From Nephromyces sp. MM_2019 (taxonomy: Eukaryota; Apicomplexa; Aconoidasida; Nephromycida), in contig JADHZB010001593.1 of NCBI GenBank assembly GCA_015657535.1, positions 84,923 through 148,922 on the forward strand: DNA of 64,000 nucleotides, read 5' to 3'. The notes under the pieces were generated by a model that was not told where the DNA came from, searched no databases, and saw nothing but the letters and a program-made list of their open reading frames with translations. Positions 1-13,167 of this stretch are shown piece by piece; the first letter of the stretch is position 1, and each line of letters opens with the position of its first letter. Position numbers and translations under genes: made by a program.

Positions 1-940
1 AAAACGACTTTACTATGGTCCCAGCCACATATTCAATGACGTTTTGACATGCTTTACCATTGGTGTAAACCCTAAACCCTAAGCCCTACAAAAACTTACT
101 AACTCGTACCAACTTCTCGCTATCTACAAAGTAGCGGAAGTATATTTTTTTAGTACTTCTTCAAGAGGATGGGATGCAGTATCTCCATGTAGCCTCGTCT
201 TCACTTTTGAAACTGCGTTGCTTGGGTGCTGCAGAAAGGAGTGTTTAAGCTGGTTTTTGATTGGGGTTAGGGTTGCACCTCGTTTACTGTATTAATGCAA
301 GTGTTTACCCTCAGCAAAAGCTTCTTTTTTGCTTCCTTTTTTTTGGTGTTTCTCTGAGAGAGCTATTTGTCGACTATGAGGGAAGAATCGCTTGGCTTTC
401 GGTTGTAACATTGGTTTAAGAAGAAAGTACTAGCGGTTTCTAGAGATAACGGTTGCGAGATGGTGGAGAACTTACTAGAAGCTCATATCACAATGTGTAT
501 TCTAATATCTGGTTCATCTTTTGGGATATTTCTACCTCTGTTTCATGATTTGGTTCCTGGTTTTCAGCCATATCTTCCTGGATATTCTTAAATCCTCACC
601 TTCCTCCTCTTAGACTTGCTTTTTTATCTTTCTCTGCTCTCCCCCGCTCAAAATTTGCCTTTAAACAAGCCTCTTTAAGTTTTGTGTGCAAATTTTTGCT
701 CTCTCTTTCTGAGACTGTTGATATCTTTGTTATAAATTAAGAAAAAATATTTTTTCAAAAGTATTCTCCTCTTTGATAAAGCCTTTTTGTTAGTCACTTA
801 TTCCGCATTCTAGGCTTTCTTTTTCAACTAACCGCTATCTTCATTGCTTTACTGCTGATATCTTTGTTGACAACACATACACACACCTTCAACTGTGTGT
901 GTGGATCAAAGCAAAACCACCGGTTTTCTTTTCCCTCATC
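1..940. other. 5' flanking region of the Clf1 gene
   Basis: No coding exon is supported here. The stretch is T-rich and pyrimidine-rich, especially at 590-900. It has a telomere-type repeat at its left edge and a TATA-like stretch near 730. It probably holds the promoter and 5' untranslated region of the plus-strand Clf1 gene that starts at 941, but no specific promoter element can be proven from sequence alone. Confidence 0.4.
66..88. repeat. short interstitial telomere-like repeat
   Basis: Two consecutive CCCTAAA units and a degenerate third (CCCTAAG) are seen, the complement of TTTAGGG. This is the telomere repeat of plants and many apicomplexans. It is too short to be a chromosome end and lies upstream of a gene, so it is read as an interstitial copy. 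A second short copy lies at 33954-33970. Confidence 0.6.
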
Positions 941-3900
941 ATGATGAACTCAAATATGTCGGAGCTGCTTAAGAGCAGCTCCCAGAAGCTGGAAGTGAAG
1001 AACAAAACTCCAGCTCCCGTTCAAATTACTGCGGAGCAGCTTCTGCTCGAAGCAGTACAACGCCAAGCAGATGAGGTCAAGCAGCCCACTTTGATGGTTG
1101 TAGATGAGGATGAACTTCAAAGTTACAGGTAGCTGCTGCTTTGTGTGTGTGAATGTGGCTTTTTCCTGGATGGAGTCATCCCGTAGCGACTGAAGATGGG
1201 GGTGGTTAATATTTTTCTTTGGAAATCGCATTGCTTGTGGATTTTGAAGATTTTTTTGGCGTTTTTAGTGTTAAAATTTTGTGAAATTTGGCTCTCTGAT
1301 ATAAAACTTCAAATGACTGTTTTGATGATAAGGATAACGTGTTTTTCGCCCAAGTGTGTTTTCTAGATGAAATTAAGGGTTTTTTCGTATTCATGATGAA
1401 CGCATGTAGTGAATTAGGAACTCAAAAAATGTCTTTTTGAACATTAAGGCCGATTTTATCTTTAAGCTAGTATAGTTTCCTTGTTAAGGAGAAGAGGAGC
1501 AGTTTTTTTGTATGGAAATTGTGGGTGTTTTGTCTTCTCTTGTAATATTACGAGTTATTTCAGCCTAGTCTGATGTATTTTAAGCGGTTATTAGAGAAAT
1601 CTCTATGCTAACTTTTTCCTTACAAATGGACTCCTCCACACACCAGCCTTTGCTCCAAAGCATCTCTACTTTGTATGTGTTCCTCCTCATCTTTGTTTTG
1701 CTTCCCAGAGGCGATCAAAGTTGCTCTACGCTTAAATGATGTTTTGATTTCTTATTTTTTATCACAATTGATTTCGTTGCTAGTATGGCTTGATCCTGTA
1801 GTAAGAAGTGAATCTCTACGCATCAAGATCTCCAGTGCAGCCTGTGTGTGTGTGTGAGGTTCAACCCCATCTGTTTCCAATGGTTGCTGTGGGTTTTGGA
1901 TGATTTTCATAACTCAAAAGGCTTATGGGGTTGCTAGCAGCGGAGCATGGTGTAATAGAAGGTGTGCATTTATGGAATCTTCAGGCTGTTTTAAGACTTG
2001 TGTGTGTGCTACTGCCACTGCGATGGCCTTTATTTAGCAAGCTTTGCAGGGTCTTCATGGCATCATTTTAATATTTTTTTTGTGGGTTTTTGCATACAGA
2101 GTAAGGAAAAGAAAGGAATTTGAAGATATCCTTCGTAGGCAGCGTCATCATATGGGAACATGGGTGAAATATGCTCTATGGGAGGCAGCCCAGAAGGAGT
2201 TTAGAAGGTATTTATGATGCGAATTGTTTTAATAAAGCGAGTTTTTCTTCAGAGAGACTTTTGTTTTTTTTTAGAATCGACTACTATTTGCTTGAATCCG
2301 TAGTTATTTGGAATATTTATGGAATATTTATAGTAATTTCAAAAAATCTATCCTGTGTGCTGTGAAAGCTTTTTTTTTGAAGGTTTTGAAGCGACTTGAT
2401 TTTTGCAGGAAACGGTGGTTGTTTTAATATGCTAAAAATGCTTAATATACTTTTTCCAGAGAAATCTATCTATATATACAAGTGACTCTAGATGTGTGCG
2501 TATGTGTGCAAAAAAGAGGACAAGCTATTGAGTTTTTCTGTGTCTTGCCGTATTAACTGTTTTTGTACGGAAATCATCATTTTTTTGCGGGTATTTGAGG
2601 CTAGAAAGGAGCTTTAAAGTTGATAAATGCGACGGAATGCTCGTGTGTTGGCAGTATTTTTCTTTCCTGGAAGATATGCTTTGCAAATGGTTTTGAAGTA
2701 GTTTTTTTTGGGGTAATTTTTGAGAAGTGGTTTGGTGGTTGCTTCGCTTATGGAAACCCCCGTGAAATATTGTTACCACATATTTAAAGCAACACCAGTG
2801 TAGCTACACTCATAAGCACATGAAATAAGGCAGAAAGATATAGAAATTGAAAAAAAAACAAAAATAGTCGGAAAGACATCAACGCACGGTTCCACACACA
2901 CACAACAGCTCTATAATTAGCATTAAGTAAGCACAAAATTACTCTGCAGGGGTTAGCACTAAAACGCAGTATAGCTCTGCACTGTATTGTTTATTCTTGA
3001 GGTGAAGATTGAACTTTTATTACCTCATAAGATTTCTTTTAATTTTATGTGTGTATGTATGTGTGTATGTGTGTGTGTTTGTGGCAAACCAATTTTTTTT
3101 CTTTTTCATCTTTTTTGCTGTTTTTGTGTGGGTATCTTTTATTTTCCCCTCTTTGCCCAAAGATTTCTTCTGTGTGTTGTGGGGCTAACATTGCTTCGAT
3201 TTGAATTCTCATGGTTATATATAAGGAAATATATGATAACATAGCCCTTCCGTTTAATTTTTACCCCTGTTTTTTGACTACACGCTTTTAACTGAAAAAG
3301 TGGAATTCGTGGATAAAAATATGCAGCTTAGTTCTCACGATATCTTAATTTTTAATGAGGAAAAATAGCGAATGCCAATGGTTCAAAAGAGTGTATGTAC
3401 ACTGCATTATGGGAAGTTTTGAACTCTTCTTCAAGGGAGGAGTAGAGGGGGTAACTGATTTTCAGACTGTATATTATTCCTTTTCTTCTTCTCAGAGCTC
3501 GCTCAATCTTTGAAAGAGCTCTTCAGCTTGACTATCAAAATGTGAAGATTTGGCAAAAGTATCTCGAAATGGAGACGAAGAATAAATTCATCAACTCGGC
3601 AAGAAACCTCTATGATCGTGTGTGTCAGTTGCTTCCCCGAGTTGATCAGTTTTGGTTTAAGTATGCTCATATGGAAGAGCTGCTTGGAAATTACGCTGGA
3701 GCGAGAAGCATCTTTGAAAGGTTAAAAGATTATTTATCTTTGCTTGCGTGTATGCCTCAAAATAGTGGTATGATGTGTGTGTGTACATGGGAACTTTATG
3801 TGTGTGTGCGTGGGAGTTGTATTTGTGTGTGTGTGTGTCCATTGTGGTTGTAAGTGTGTGTAATTTGGAGTTTTATATGTGTGTTTGCGGGGCTGCATGA

Positions 3901-6900
3901 ATGCGTGTGGGTTGGAGTTTTATGTGCCGATTTGTGTTGTTTGTGTGTGTATACTAATGTGAAATGGCTATATGTGTGTCGGTTTTGATTTAGAGTTTAC
4001 TTCTTCCAGTCTGCATGTATGCGCTGTACATACCCCACCTCTCACGAATTTTTCTGCACTTTGAATACACAGAGGCTACTCATTTAGCTTCAAAGCGATC
4101 GCCAGCAAAAACCACATCTACGCTACATATTTTGTGTGTGCGTCTCTTTCTCTTGTTTGACTTCTAGGTGGATGGAATGGAATCCTGATGATAAAGCTTG
4201 GATGATGTTTATAAGATTTGAAGAAAGATGCTCTGAATTAGGAAATTGCCGGAAGATCTTTGAAAGGTTTGTGTTGCTTCGAGTTTCTCACAGTCTGTTG
4301 TATGTGTGTGTAAAAAGAGATTATTTGAGGGATTCTGTGAGTTTCTTGCTGCGTGTAAAAGTGTGTGTGCTACCATGCTGAGGATATATAGAGTGTGCAG
4401 AACCTCGCAGAGCACACACACCTATTTGGAGAGAGGCAGCTATGCATACCCATGGATCAGCAGTGATGCAAACACACACACAAACATAGATTTATATAGA
4501 GGTAGCTATGAGTATTCATACAGTAGCGCAAACACGCACACGCTTCTGAGCACATATGAATGATTCGTTCATTACCAGATTCGACAGTCTACAAAGGCAA
4601 TTTAAAATCGCTTGCGCTAGGCTCCTGCCTCTGTCTTTTGTAGGGTATAAGCGATTGCTTCATTGTTTCTTATTTTCTTATCTAAGTGTGTGTGTGCGTG
4701 TGTTCTTTCGTAGGTATTTATCGGCTAATCCCTCTCAGGGCACCTTTCTTAAGTTTTGTAAGTTTGAAGAAAAGCATGGAAACATCATTCGAACAAGAGC
4801 TGGTTTTGAGAAGGCGGTTAGTAAATCTTCAAGCGTCTTCATCGTTTTCCTAGCTCATTATGGAATACTCATGTGTGTCTATATGATTGAGGTTGAATGT
4901 TGAGGTATATCTTCTTCTTCCTTGGGTGTGTGTATACGAACAGTTTACTTACATCAGTTCGTTCTCTGGTATTTTTTGGCAATTTTAGCGAAAAAATTCA
5001 TCAGAAACATGAATTTTGCATTTATAGACTATAAGGCATGCATTTTGATGATCTGCGCCCACACACACAGAAAAATGAGGAAATATACACTCTGTGGTAT
5101 TGGAAGGCGCACAAACGGAGAAGGGGAAAGCAGTAGGGCATACGTGAGGGCACGAAAGGGAACACATGGGGGGGCTCACAAATGGGCATACACAGGAGCA
5201 CACACAGGGAGGCGTAGGGACACGCTTTGGGAAAAACAAAAACATACACCGGCACACACACTTTTTCAGAAGTAGGAATACACACAGAGGAGTGGGCACA
5301 GAAGTAAAAACACGAGCATACTTACGCTATATAGTATTCTACTCAAGCACACACACACCAACGCTCAAAAACACACGAACACTTTAAAGCATAAAAACTC
5401 TATAATGCCTGTAAGCGCACACACACGAACGTATACCCACATACTGACAACCTCTATTAAGTTGCTGGAAAAAAGGGCCTGCTTTTTTTCCACTTGCCGT
5501 TTACTCCATGCATGGAACATGTTGCTACGTATGTTAGTGTGTGTGCGTGTCTCCTCTTAGTTATTCATGGTGAATTGTGTGTGTATTTCTATGTATGTGT
5601 GTGTTGCTGTGTATGTGTATGTTTGTGTGTGTATTGCTGTGCATGTGTGTGTTTGTGTGTATATTGCTGTGTATGTGTGTGTTGCTGTGTATATGTGTGT
5701 TCTCAAGCTTTACCTGCATGCCTTTGATTAACACAAGGATTATTTCCTCCTTGAAAGTCGGAATCTTGGTGATTACTCTGTAAGCTCTCTCTAAGCGTTG
5801 CAAAGACAATGCATGTGCTAGCCTTTATATTTGTGTGTGTTACATATATGGAGATGCTTTGATGACTCATTAGGCTCCACGTGTGTGTGGTTTTTTGCTC
5901 TTTCTTATAGATTGAACTACTACCGGCTGATATGCTAACTGAGGACTTTTACATCAAATTTGCCAAATTTGAAGGCAGGCAGATGGAGCATGAAAGGTAA
6001 GCATTTTGAAAAGCTTCTTCTTATCATGAAGAAACTCATTTCACTGGCTGAAGATGAGGCAGGAGGGGTTTGTAGCGTAGATGGGGTAGAAAGGTGAAGA
6101 TATGAGTGTGTGGGAGATGAAGATAGTAGTGTGTGGGAGATGAAGATAGTAGTGTGTGGGAGATGAAGATGTATGTATATTACATCAAGACATGGAGACT
6201 CGAAGGAAACGGAATGAAGATGAAAGAAAGGCAGAGTAGTAGAAACAAGGAGGGCATTGAAATCAATTTCAAGAAGAAGCAGGGGTTAAAGTAGGAGAAG
6301 TACCAGCAAAGAGGTGGAAGAAAGCTAAAGGACCAACAGTAACACAATGAAGCAGTGGAAACACACATAGGCTTATTTTGAATGAAATGCAGACAAATGA
6401 GCTATTCTCCATACCACTTCTTCAAGCGTGTGTGTGTGAAGATCAAAGACAGTTTGTTGAGTATACACCAAATTTTGCTTTGCTGTATATACATTAATGT
6501 TGGTGCGTTTGTCTTTGTTGGGTCATCTGTATTATCTCACTCTTATCAAATTGGCGTGTGTGTCGGTCATGGCTTTTTGCTTCGAAGCTTGATATGCATA
6601 CTGTACGGATTGTGTGTGTGTTGATTTAGCTTGAAATCTTAGTATTTATATCGTGGATGAGCGTGTGGGCACAACGCAGAGTTACGTTGTTCTAGTTTAT
6701 GTGTGCCTAGAAACTCAGAAATTGTGTGTACGTACACTCAGAAATGGCGTGTGTACGAACTTTATCTATGTGTAACCATACCCCCTTTCCTTGTTTCAGC
6801 CATCACTCAATCAATCTCTAAGTTCTGCTTCTTTCTTGAGTTTATTGATGTGTTTTTCTTCAGGGCTGAAGCTATCTATCGTCAAGCTCTTGCTCGGTTG

Positions 6901-9900
6901 CCAGAAGAAGAAGCTGAAAATTTGTATACAAACTTTGTATCTTTCCAGAAGCAGCATGGAGATAAGTGAGTTTTCTTTGAGTATATCACCATAGCGACAC
7001 ACACACTCAAAAAAGCAGTTTCAGTGGTATCAGCTTACACACACGTGCTCAATGATAGCGGCTCACATACACATGATCAAAGGTTGCAGCTTACACACAT
7101 GCTCCCGTACTTGCTCCAAGGTATCAGCAAACACGCACACTCTAAGTTATCAGCACGCAAACATGCTTCAGCATACCGGCATACCCCGAAAGAAAGTGAA
7201 AAATCCTTCACTGACGGTATCTTATTGATATACGCTCTTTTTCCACCTGAAGACAACATTTCTTAGTTTTTGTTGGGTGTGTTTGTGTGTGTGCGCGATT
7301 TTGGAAGAATTTAGGCGAGCCAGAATGTTTGGCTGCCGTATGAGATTGTTGATTTTTTCAGTTTTTTTTTGCAGTAGCAGAGTAACTCTGCTCATCTTTG
7401 AGGTGTATGTACATCCCCTATGAGAATTTTTCCGAAAAATTCAAAGTTTGTTGCTTTGATAAGCATTTCGTTTCGCCTGCCTTGTATTGCTGATGTTTGG
7501 AGTATAAAAAGGATATGCTTCTTAATTCGCGTTTCAAACTTGGATTTCTGCTGTGTGTGTGTGTGCATTGGATTTGATGAATTCTTTGGAAGAAGTTTAT
7601 CTTATGGCTTTTTTGAGTTTCTCTGTTTCTGGCAGTAAACATATGCATTATTAAGAGGAAGTAGAAGGGAAGTTTCGGAGTTCTCTCTTCAAATAATGTA
7701 AATTGAGCTTAAATAGATATCAAAATCCTCATTTGCTTTCGAGATAGCCATATACATTAGAGGGAGTGTGTTGATCATTCCTTTGAAGTCTAGGGAATAT
7801 ATCACAGAAGGCAGTTTGCGTGTTCTATCCTTGTGTGTATTTTCTTCCTGCTATTTTACGTTGCATGAATCTCTCTGATTGATTGTTACCTGCTTTCTGC
7901 TATTGTTGATGCTGTATGTTTAAAAAAATATGATTTTTTAGGGATTCTCTGGAAGAAACTGTTTTGAATAAGCGCCGAAAGCTTTATGAGGAGGTTAGCT
8001 GTGATTTTGGTGGACGATGCAATACTTGTGTATGGGTGTGTGTGTGTGTATAAGTGTGTGTGTATAAGTGTGGGTGTCTGTAGGTGTGTGGGCATCTGTA
8101 GGTTTGTTGGTGTGTGGGTGTGTGTGTGGGTGTATCAGTGTGTCGGTGTGTGTAGACGTGAGTGTGCGTTTTTATTTTTTTTGTTTTCAATTTGATTTTT
8201 TTACATTATAAATTGTTTGCATACCTCTATGTGCTAATAAGCTTTTAAGCTTGATTTTCTTGAAGGAAAGCTTTGCTTGCATAGTGCATGCTTCATAAGA
8301 CTGCTCAGTTTACTTTGAAGAGAAGTTTTGTTATTACTTCCTCTTCTACTCTCTCTTTCTCACTAAGTATTTCCCTCTTCATCTTCAACTTTTTAGTAAT
8401 TACGCTCCTCTTCTTTCCTTCGTCTCCTTTACCTTCTTTCTCTCCTCCCAGAAAAAATAACTCAACATTTCGCCCCTCAATCCATGTGTGTTATTCCACA
8501 CACACGCCGAGAATCTCCAGCAATTTCTTCCCATTCTTTGCACTTCTTTGAAATTGGGTTTAATACGTGTTTTAAAGATATTGTGAAGTATGCGGTGTAC
8601 ATGCACCCATCTTCTGGTGTATAGGATAATTATTATCTCCCTATTGGAATGTAGTACATGAGAAGATACTTTTCCTACTTTCAGCGTTTCCTCCCTCCTG
8701 CGTTTTTGTCATTCTCGTTCACGCTCTCCGTGTAAAATTGCTTTTGATAAGTCAGAAAATGTAGAAATTTATGGTATTTCTGAAGATTCTCGCACGCATT
8801 TAAGCTAAAATATTCTCTCGCGATGGTGATGAAGGTAACGTTATCTTTCCAGCTTTCGAGTGGAGATGTATATACACCTAGCAGTGATAATAACTTTATC
8901 TTCCCAGCTTTCTATTGGAGCTTTTTGCGCACGCTATAGAAACGTGTGAATTTTTGTACTGATTTTCCTTCAGGAATTGAAGAATGCTCCCCAACAGTAT
9001 GATGTATGGTTTGACTACATTCGACTAGAAGAGAATGCTGGAAACGTTGATAAGATTAGGGAAATCTACGAGCGGGCGATATCAAACGTTCCCCCGGTAT
9101 TGGAGAAGAAGTACTGGAAAAGGTATGACGTATTGTTGTGTGCATATATAGGTGGGATTGTGTGATAGGTTTGTGTGTGAACGTATAGATGAATTAGTGT
9201 ATTTTTGCGTTTGTGTGCTTCTTTCAGTATGTGTGAGCATAAATTTGTTTGTGTGTACGTGCATCAGTAGTTTGTGTGTGGATTTAGGTATTTACGAAGC
9301 TTGTATATGGCTATAGATATGTGCTTGTGTGTGCTTGTGTGTGCTTGTGTGTGCTTGTGTGTGCTTGTGTGTGCTTGTGTGTGCTTGTGTGTGCTTGTGT
9401 GTGCTTGTGTGTGCTTGTGTGTGCTTGTGTGTGCTTGTGTGTGCTTGTGTGTGCTTGTGTGTGCTTGTGTGTGAATATAGTTGTGCTTTTATGCTTGTGT
9501 GTGGCTATAGATTTGCGTTTAAACTTTGTGTGTGTCTGTTTTTGTGTTTGTGTTTGTATTAGCCTGGGTGTGTGTTGCTCTTTGCCTTTTCATGCATGCC
9601 TCTGTATCTTGCGTTTGTGGGTGTTTCCGTGTGCCTGTGTGTGCGTCTCTGCCTCCACCACATGTGCGTAGCTTCAGTTTCCTTGTGTATTCACACATAG
9701 CGAAGAGCTTTGCGATTGTTCTGTGTGTTAAATGCGCCGAATTCGATTTGTATATAGATACATATACTTGTGGATAAACTACGTTCTCTTTGAAGAGCTA
9801 AGGGCGTCAGAGCTTGAAAGATGTCGCACTATCTACAGCAGACTGCTAGGCATCATTCCCCACAAATTATTCTCTTTTACAAAGATTTGGCAGCTTTATG

Positions 9901-12900
9901 CTGAATTCGAGGTAAAATGGAGTTTTTAGATGTTTTGAAGATGTGATGGTGGGTTTATGTGTTTGTGTGTGTTTGTGGGTGTGTTTGTGTGTTGATTATG
10001 TGCGTTTGTAGGTATTGATTGTGTGCGTGTGTGTTGATTTTATCTCTTTGTGTATCTTGGTGTTGCCTTTGTGTGTGTCGATTGTGTGCCTTTGTGTGTG
10101 TTGCCATGCAGTTTCGTACTCTAAGTTATACTGCTCTCTTGTTCATGTATGATGAATTTTTCGTCGCTATGCTTCCAAGCTTCGCTTTTTCTGATTCTAA
10201 CTGGCGTCTAGCCTTCCATTTGAATGATATGAAGATCGCCTAGTTTCCCCCATTTCATTGTTAGATAAGGCGAGGCAACTTGGATATGGCGAGGAAGATA
10301 CTAGGAAATGCTATGGTGGAATGTAATACAGAGAAAATATACAAAAACTACTCGAGTTTGGAGCTGAGGCTTGGAAACATCGATAGATGTAGGAAGATAT
10401 TAGCAAAGTTTGTGGAATCTCATCCTCATAACCCAAAGGTCTGTGTGTGAAAATGGAATGTGTTTATGGGTTTCTTTGAATGTAGAATTGCATGTATTCG
10501 GCACAAAAACTAGAGTGGAAATCAAAGTGTGTGCTGGAAATCGAGGTGTTCGTGTGTTAGACATCGAGATGTGTGTGTTCGATGGATAGTAAAGGGTGTG
10601 TTGTATATAAAATGGTGTGTTGAATATAAAAGTGCAAGTGTGCGTGTTTCATGCTACAAAGGTAATGTGTGTGTGAAGATTTGCTGGTAGCCGTTGATAT
10701 GAGTATTTTCGTCGAGCTTTCTGGTTGTGCTATAGTGTGTGTGAGGGGAGTTTGACATACATTTCACCCATGGCTTAGTGTATGACATCAGGCATTCCTT
10801 CTTCTGATATTTCTGTGAAGTCTTCGAACTCAATGTGTTGAGAATCTACATATTCGTCTGTACGTACACGCGCTTTATGTATAGCTCTGCACTATATACT
10901 ATTGTAGCATTGATAAGATGTTCTTTGCAGTCTTGGACGGCACTGATAGAGTTGGAGCTGATGGCCGATGAAATTGAACGTGCTCGAGCTATAGCTGAGC
11001 TGGCCATAGATATGGAGCAAATGGATACACCAGAGCTGGTAAATGCTTGTGTGTGCCGTCATATGCATCTGTGTGCGTGGTGCTGATGTTTGTATCCGTA
11101 TATGTGCGCGTGTGTTTATGTGTGTATTTATGTGGTTTTTATGAGCATGTTTATCCTATGTTTATCTGTGTGTGCATGCACATTTGTGAGTGCTTTTTTA
11201 AGATTGTTGGATATGGTCTGGTGGTGGATAAAGCTTGCGTGTGCGAGCGTATTGCATTACTTTCCCTGCTATCTTCAAGTACTGGGCATAGGTTATGTGT
11301 GCTTGGCTATTCTAAGGGCGAACTTCCAGTATCTCTGGAATTTCTGCTCTCCACAAGTCGCATTTTGAAAGCTTTTTTTTCATTTATCGACTCTTAATAT
11401 GGTTCAAACGCATGAACACACCAGCACAAGACACACACACACCAACGCGTGTGCGTATGTAGTATGCCAGAGAAGTGCATTCATCTGTGCGGCTAAACGT
11501 ATGCTCAGGAAAGAAGACGCTTTTTGTACTATTTTTTATACATTTTCAACTGTTTTCTCTGCTTTGCACGCTGTGTGCTACGCTCGTTCTGCAGATTTGG
11601 AAGGTTTATATCGACATGGAGACTGATAGAGGCGAATTATCTAGGGCAAGGCTGTTATATGAGCGGCTGCTGGATAGAACGCAGCATTTTAAGGTGTGAA
11701 GACTATAAAATATCGCAGAAAGCCATGAGATTTAGCGAATTTCACGGATTTTCTCCTTGTGTGTGCAAATATATTTGGTGTCTGTGAGTGTGTGGGTTTT
11801 TGCGGATATGTGTGCAGCTGTTTGCGGATATATGTATGGGTGTGTATGTATGGGTATGCGTGTGGGTGTTTGGGTGTGTATGCTCCTGCTTTGTATGTGC
11901 GTGGACGTGTGTGTGGGTGTGTATTATCCTGCTGTGTGTGCGAGCGTATTTGGTGCGTATGGGTGTGGTGTATGAAGTTTTCGGTGCTGGTGTGTGTTCT
12001 TGATTACTATCCGTTCTAACTTAAAGTTTTCCTCCTTCTGTCGGTGTGTAAGTTTGTGCTCAGTATGTAGGCAGGCTGTGTGTGTAGTGTTTTGTATATT
12101 CATATGTGCGAGCCTATTCCTTTGTTTACTATTAGGTATACCGTAGCTACTCAGTGTTTGAATCAAAGCATGCTGACTCAATGGAGACTGCTAGAAGAGT
12201 GCTGGAAAGGGGTCTTACACACTGCAAGGAACATGATTTAAATGAGGAGAGAGCTTTGCTTTTGGAGGTGAGAGATTCATGAAGGGAGTGGATAGAGGTA
12301 AACGCGCACACACTCTGAAGATTAGCAGGCACACACCCACTATGAAGATGAACAGGCACATACACACCCTGAAGATTGACTCGCGCACATTCTGAAGATG
12401 GACACTCCCACACTCACTCTGAAGATCGACATGCACATACTCATTCTGGCAATCCAGGCGCACACACGCTCAGCTAGGCACACACGCACACTTAATCAAC
12501 GAGCTCGGTAAACGTCTTACTCACTTTTACCCAAACTGTGTATTCATCCCTTTTCCTTTTTCAAATGCTTAGCACTGGATGCAGCTAGAGAGAGAGAGAG
12601 GTGATGCCGAGAGTATAGAGAAGATATTTAAGAGGCAGCCAAAGAAGGTGAAGAAGAGGAAACAGCTAGTCGATGCAGATGGCGAGGAGCAAGGCTGGGA
12701 GGAATACATCACCTACATATTTCCGGATGATGGAATCAAGACAGCAGTAAGGAGAGAAAAATGTTTTTAAGCAGTATGAAGTTGTATGTGTGTGTGATAT
12801 ATTTTGAAGATAAAACGGTCTCTCTCGGTGTGTGCGTGTTTTCAACTGCCTTTAAGGTGAAGAGAGACATCAAAAAACGCATTTTCCTGATACGCAAACC

Positions 12901-13167
12901 TTTCGTTCGCTGTGTGCGCGTGGTTTACTTTGAAGATACGAGTTGTCTCGCTCTGTGCATTGTGTTTATGCAAATTCCTTTGAATGAAAAAGTTTCTGCC
13001 TCTTTCTCTCTTCTGTGTTGCATTGCCTTTGAAGGTAACAGGAACACCGGAAAGCACCAATTTCCGTACTTCTCTCTACCCCTCTGCGTGTGTGTGTGCA
13101 GAACCTAAAGATACTCGAAGCAGCCAGGGCTTGGAAGAAGCAGCAGGCGTTGCAGGAAGTTGCTTAA
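941..13167 (+). CDS. CLF1: Pre-mRNA-splicing factor Clf1 / Crooked neck-like protein (HAT-repeat protein)
   Basis: The protein is a core scaffold of the Prp19/NTC complex of the spliceosome and acts in the nucleus. Sixteen exons join in phase: 941-1128, 2100-2207, 3496-3720, 4168-4266, 4714-4816, 5911-5996, 6864-6965, 7942-7993, 8974-9122, 9758-9911, 10265-10438, 10931-11038, 11595-11693, 12136-12267, 12573-12746 and 13102-13167 (TAA). The product is 672 aa, close to the usual ~690 aa. The N-terminal family signature VQITAEQLL is present at about residue 30. From about residue 78 to 600 HAT repeats run on, with W..Y..E and A R..(F/Y)ER patterns such as [17 protein letters not shown] and [12 protein letters not shown]. 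The C-terminus keeps [18 protein letters not shown] and AWKKQQ. ATG 941 is the first in-frame start; ATG 944 and 956 are alternatives. Introns are TG-rich. All junctions are GT-AG. Identity is very likely; individual borders are less certain by a few bases. Confidence 0.95.
3391..3402. promoter_or_regulatory. putative palindromic element, GTGTATGTACAC variant
   Basis: This is a near-palindrome of the dispersed GGTGTACGTACACC family. It lies in intron 2 of the Clf1 gene and reads as the complement of the variant found at 32030 and 35052. Its function is unknown; regulatory use is inferred from recurrence only. Confidence 0.35.
4817..5910 (+). other. Clf1 intron 5 with alternating TG and CA tracts
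   Basis: This intron of about 1.1 kb carries TG-rich runs near 4868-4930 and 5540-5700 on the sense strand and a CA-rich block at 5060-5430. No exon is missing here, since the flanking exons join in phase and give continuous HAT-repeat protein. The complementary TG and CA tracts could base-pair in the pre-mRNA. Confidence 0.55.
6105..6170. repeat. 23-bp tandem repeat, three copies
   Basis: A unit beginning AGTGTGTGGGAGATGAAGAT recurs at 6105, 6128 and 6151; the last copy is truncated to 20 bp. The copies are identical over their shared length. The repeat lies inside Clf1 intron 6 and is non-coding. Confidence 0.85.
6726..6737. promoter_or_regulatory. putative palindromic element GTGTACGTACAC (exact)
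   Basis: This is an exact 12-bp palindrome, one of four exact copies in the window. It lies in Clf1 intron 6. A palindrome of this kind is the expected shape of a site for a dimeric DNA-binding protein, but no such protein can be named from this sequence. Confidence 0.4.
9321..9470. repeat. 10-bp minisatellite, 15 perfect copies
   Basis: The decamer GTGCTTGTGT repeats 15 times without a mismatch in intron 9 of the Clf1 gene. Long open frames over it encode only Cys/Val/Leu repeats and are artefacts of the repeat. Perfect identity suggests recent expansion or slippage, so length may vary between isolates or be an assembly minimum. Confidence 0.95.

Noticed and set aside
9321..9470. CRISPR-like regular repeat
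   Set aside because: The copies are 10 bp and directly adjacent, with no spacers, in a eukaryotic intron. It is a minisatellite.
9274..9671. Overlapping open frames of Cys/Val/Leu repeats
   Set aside because: They are translations of the 10-bp TG-rich minisatellite and its flanks inside Clf1 intron 9; the flanking exons join in phase without them.
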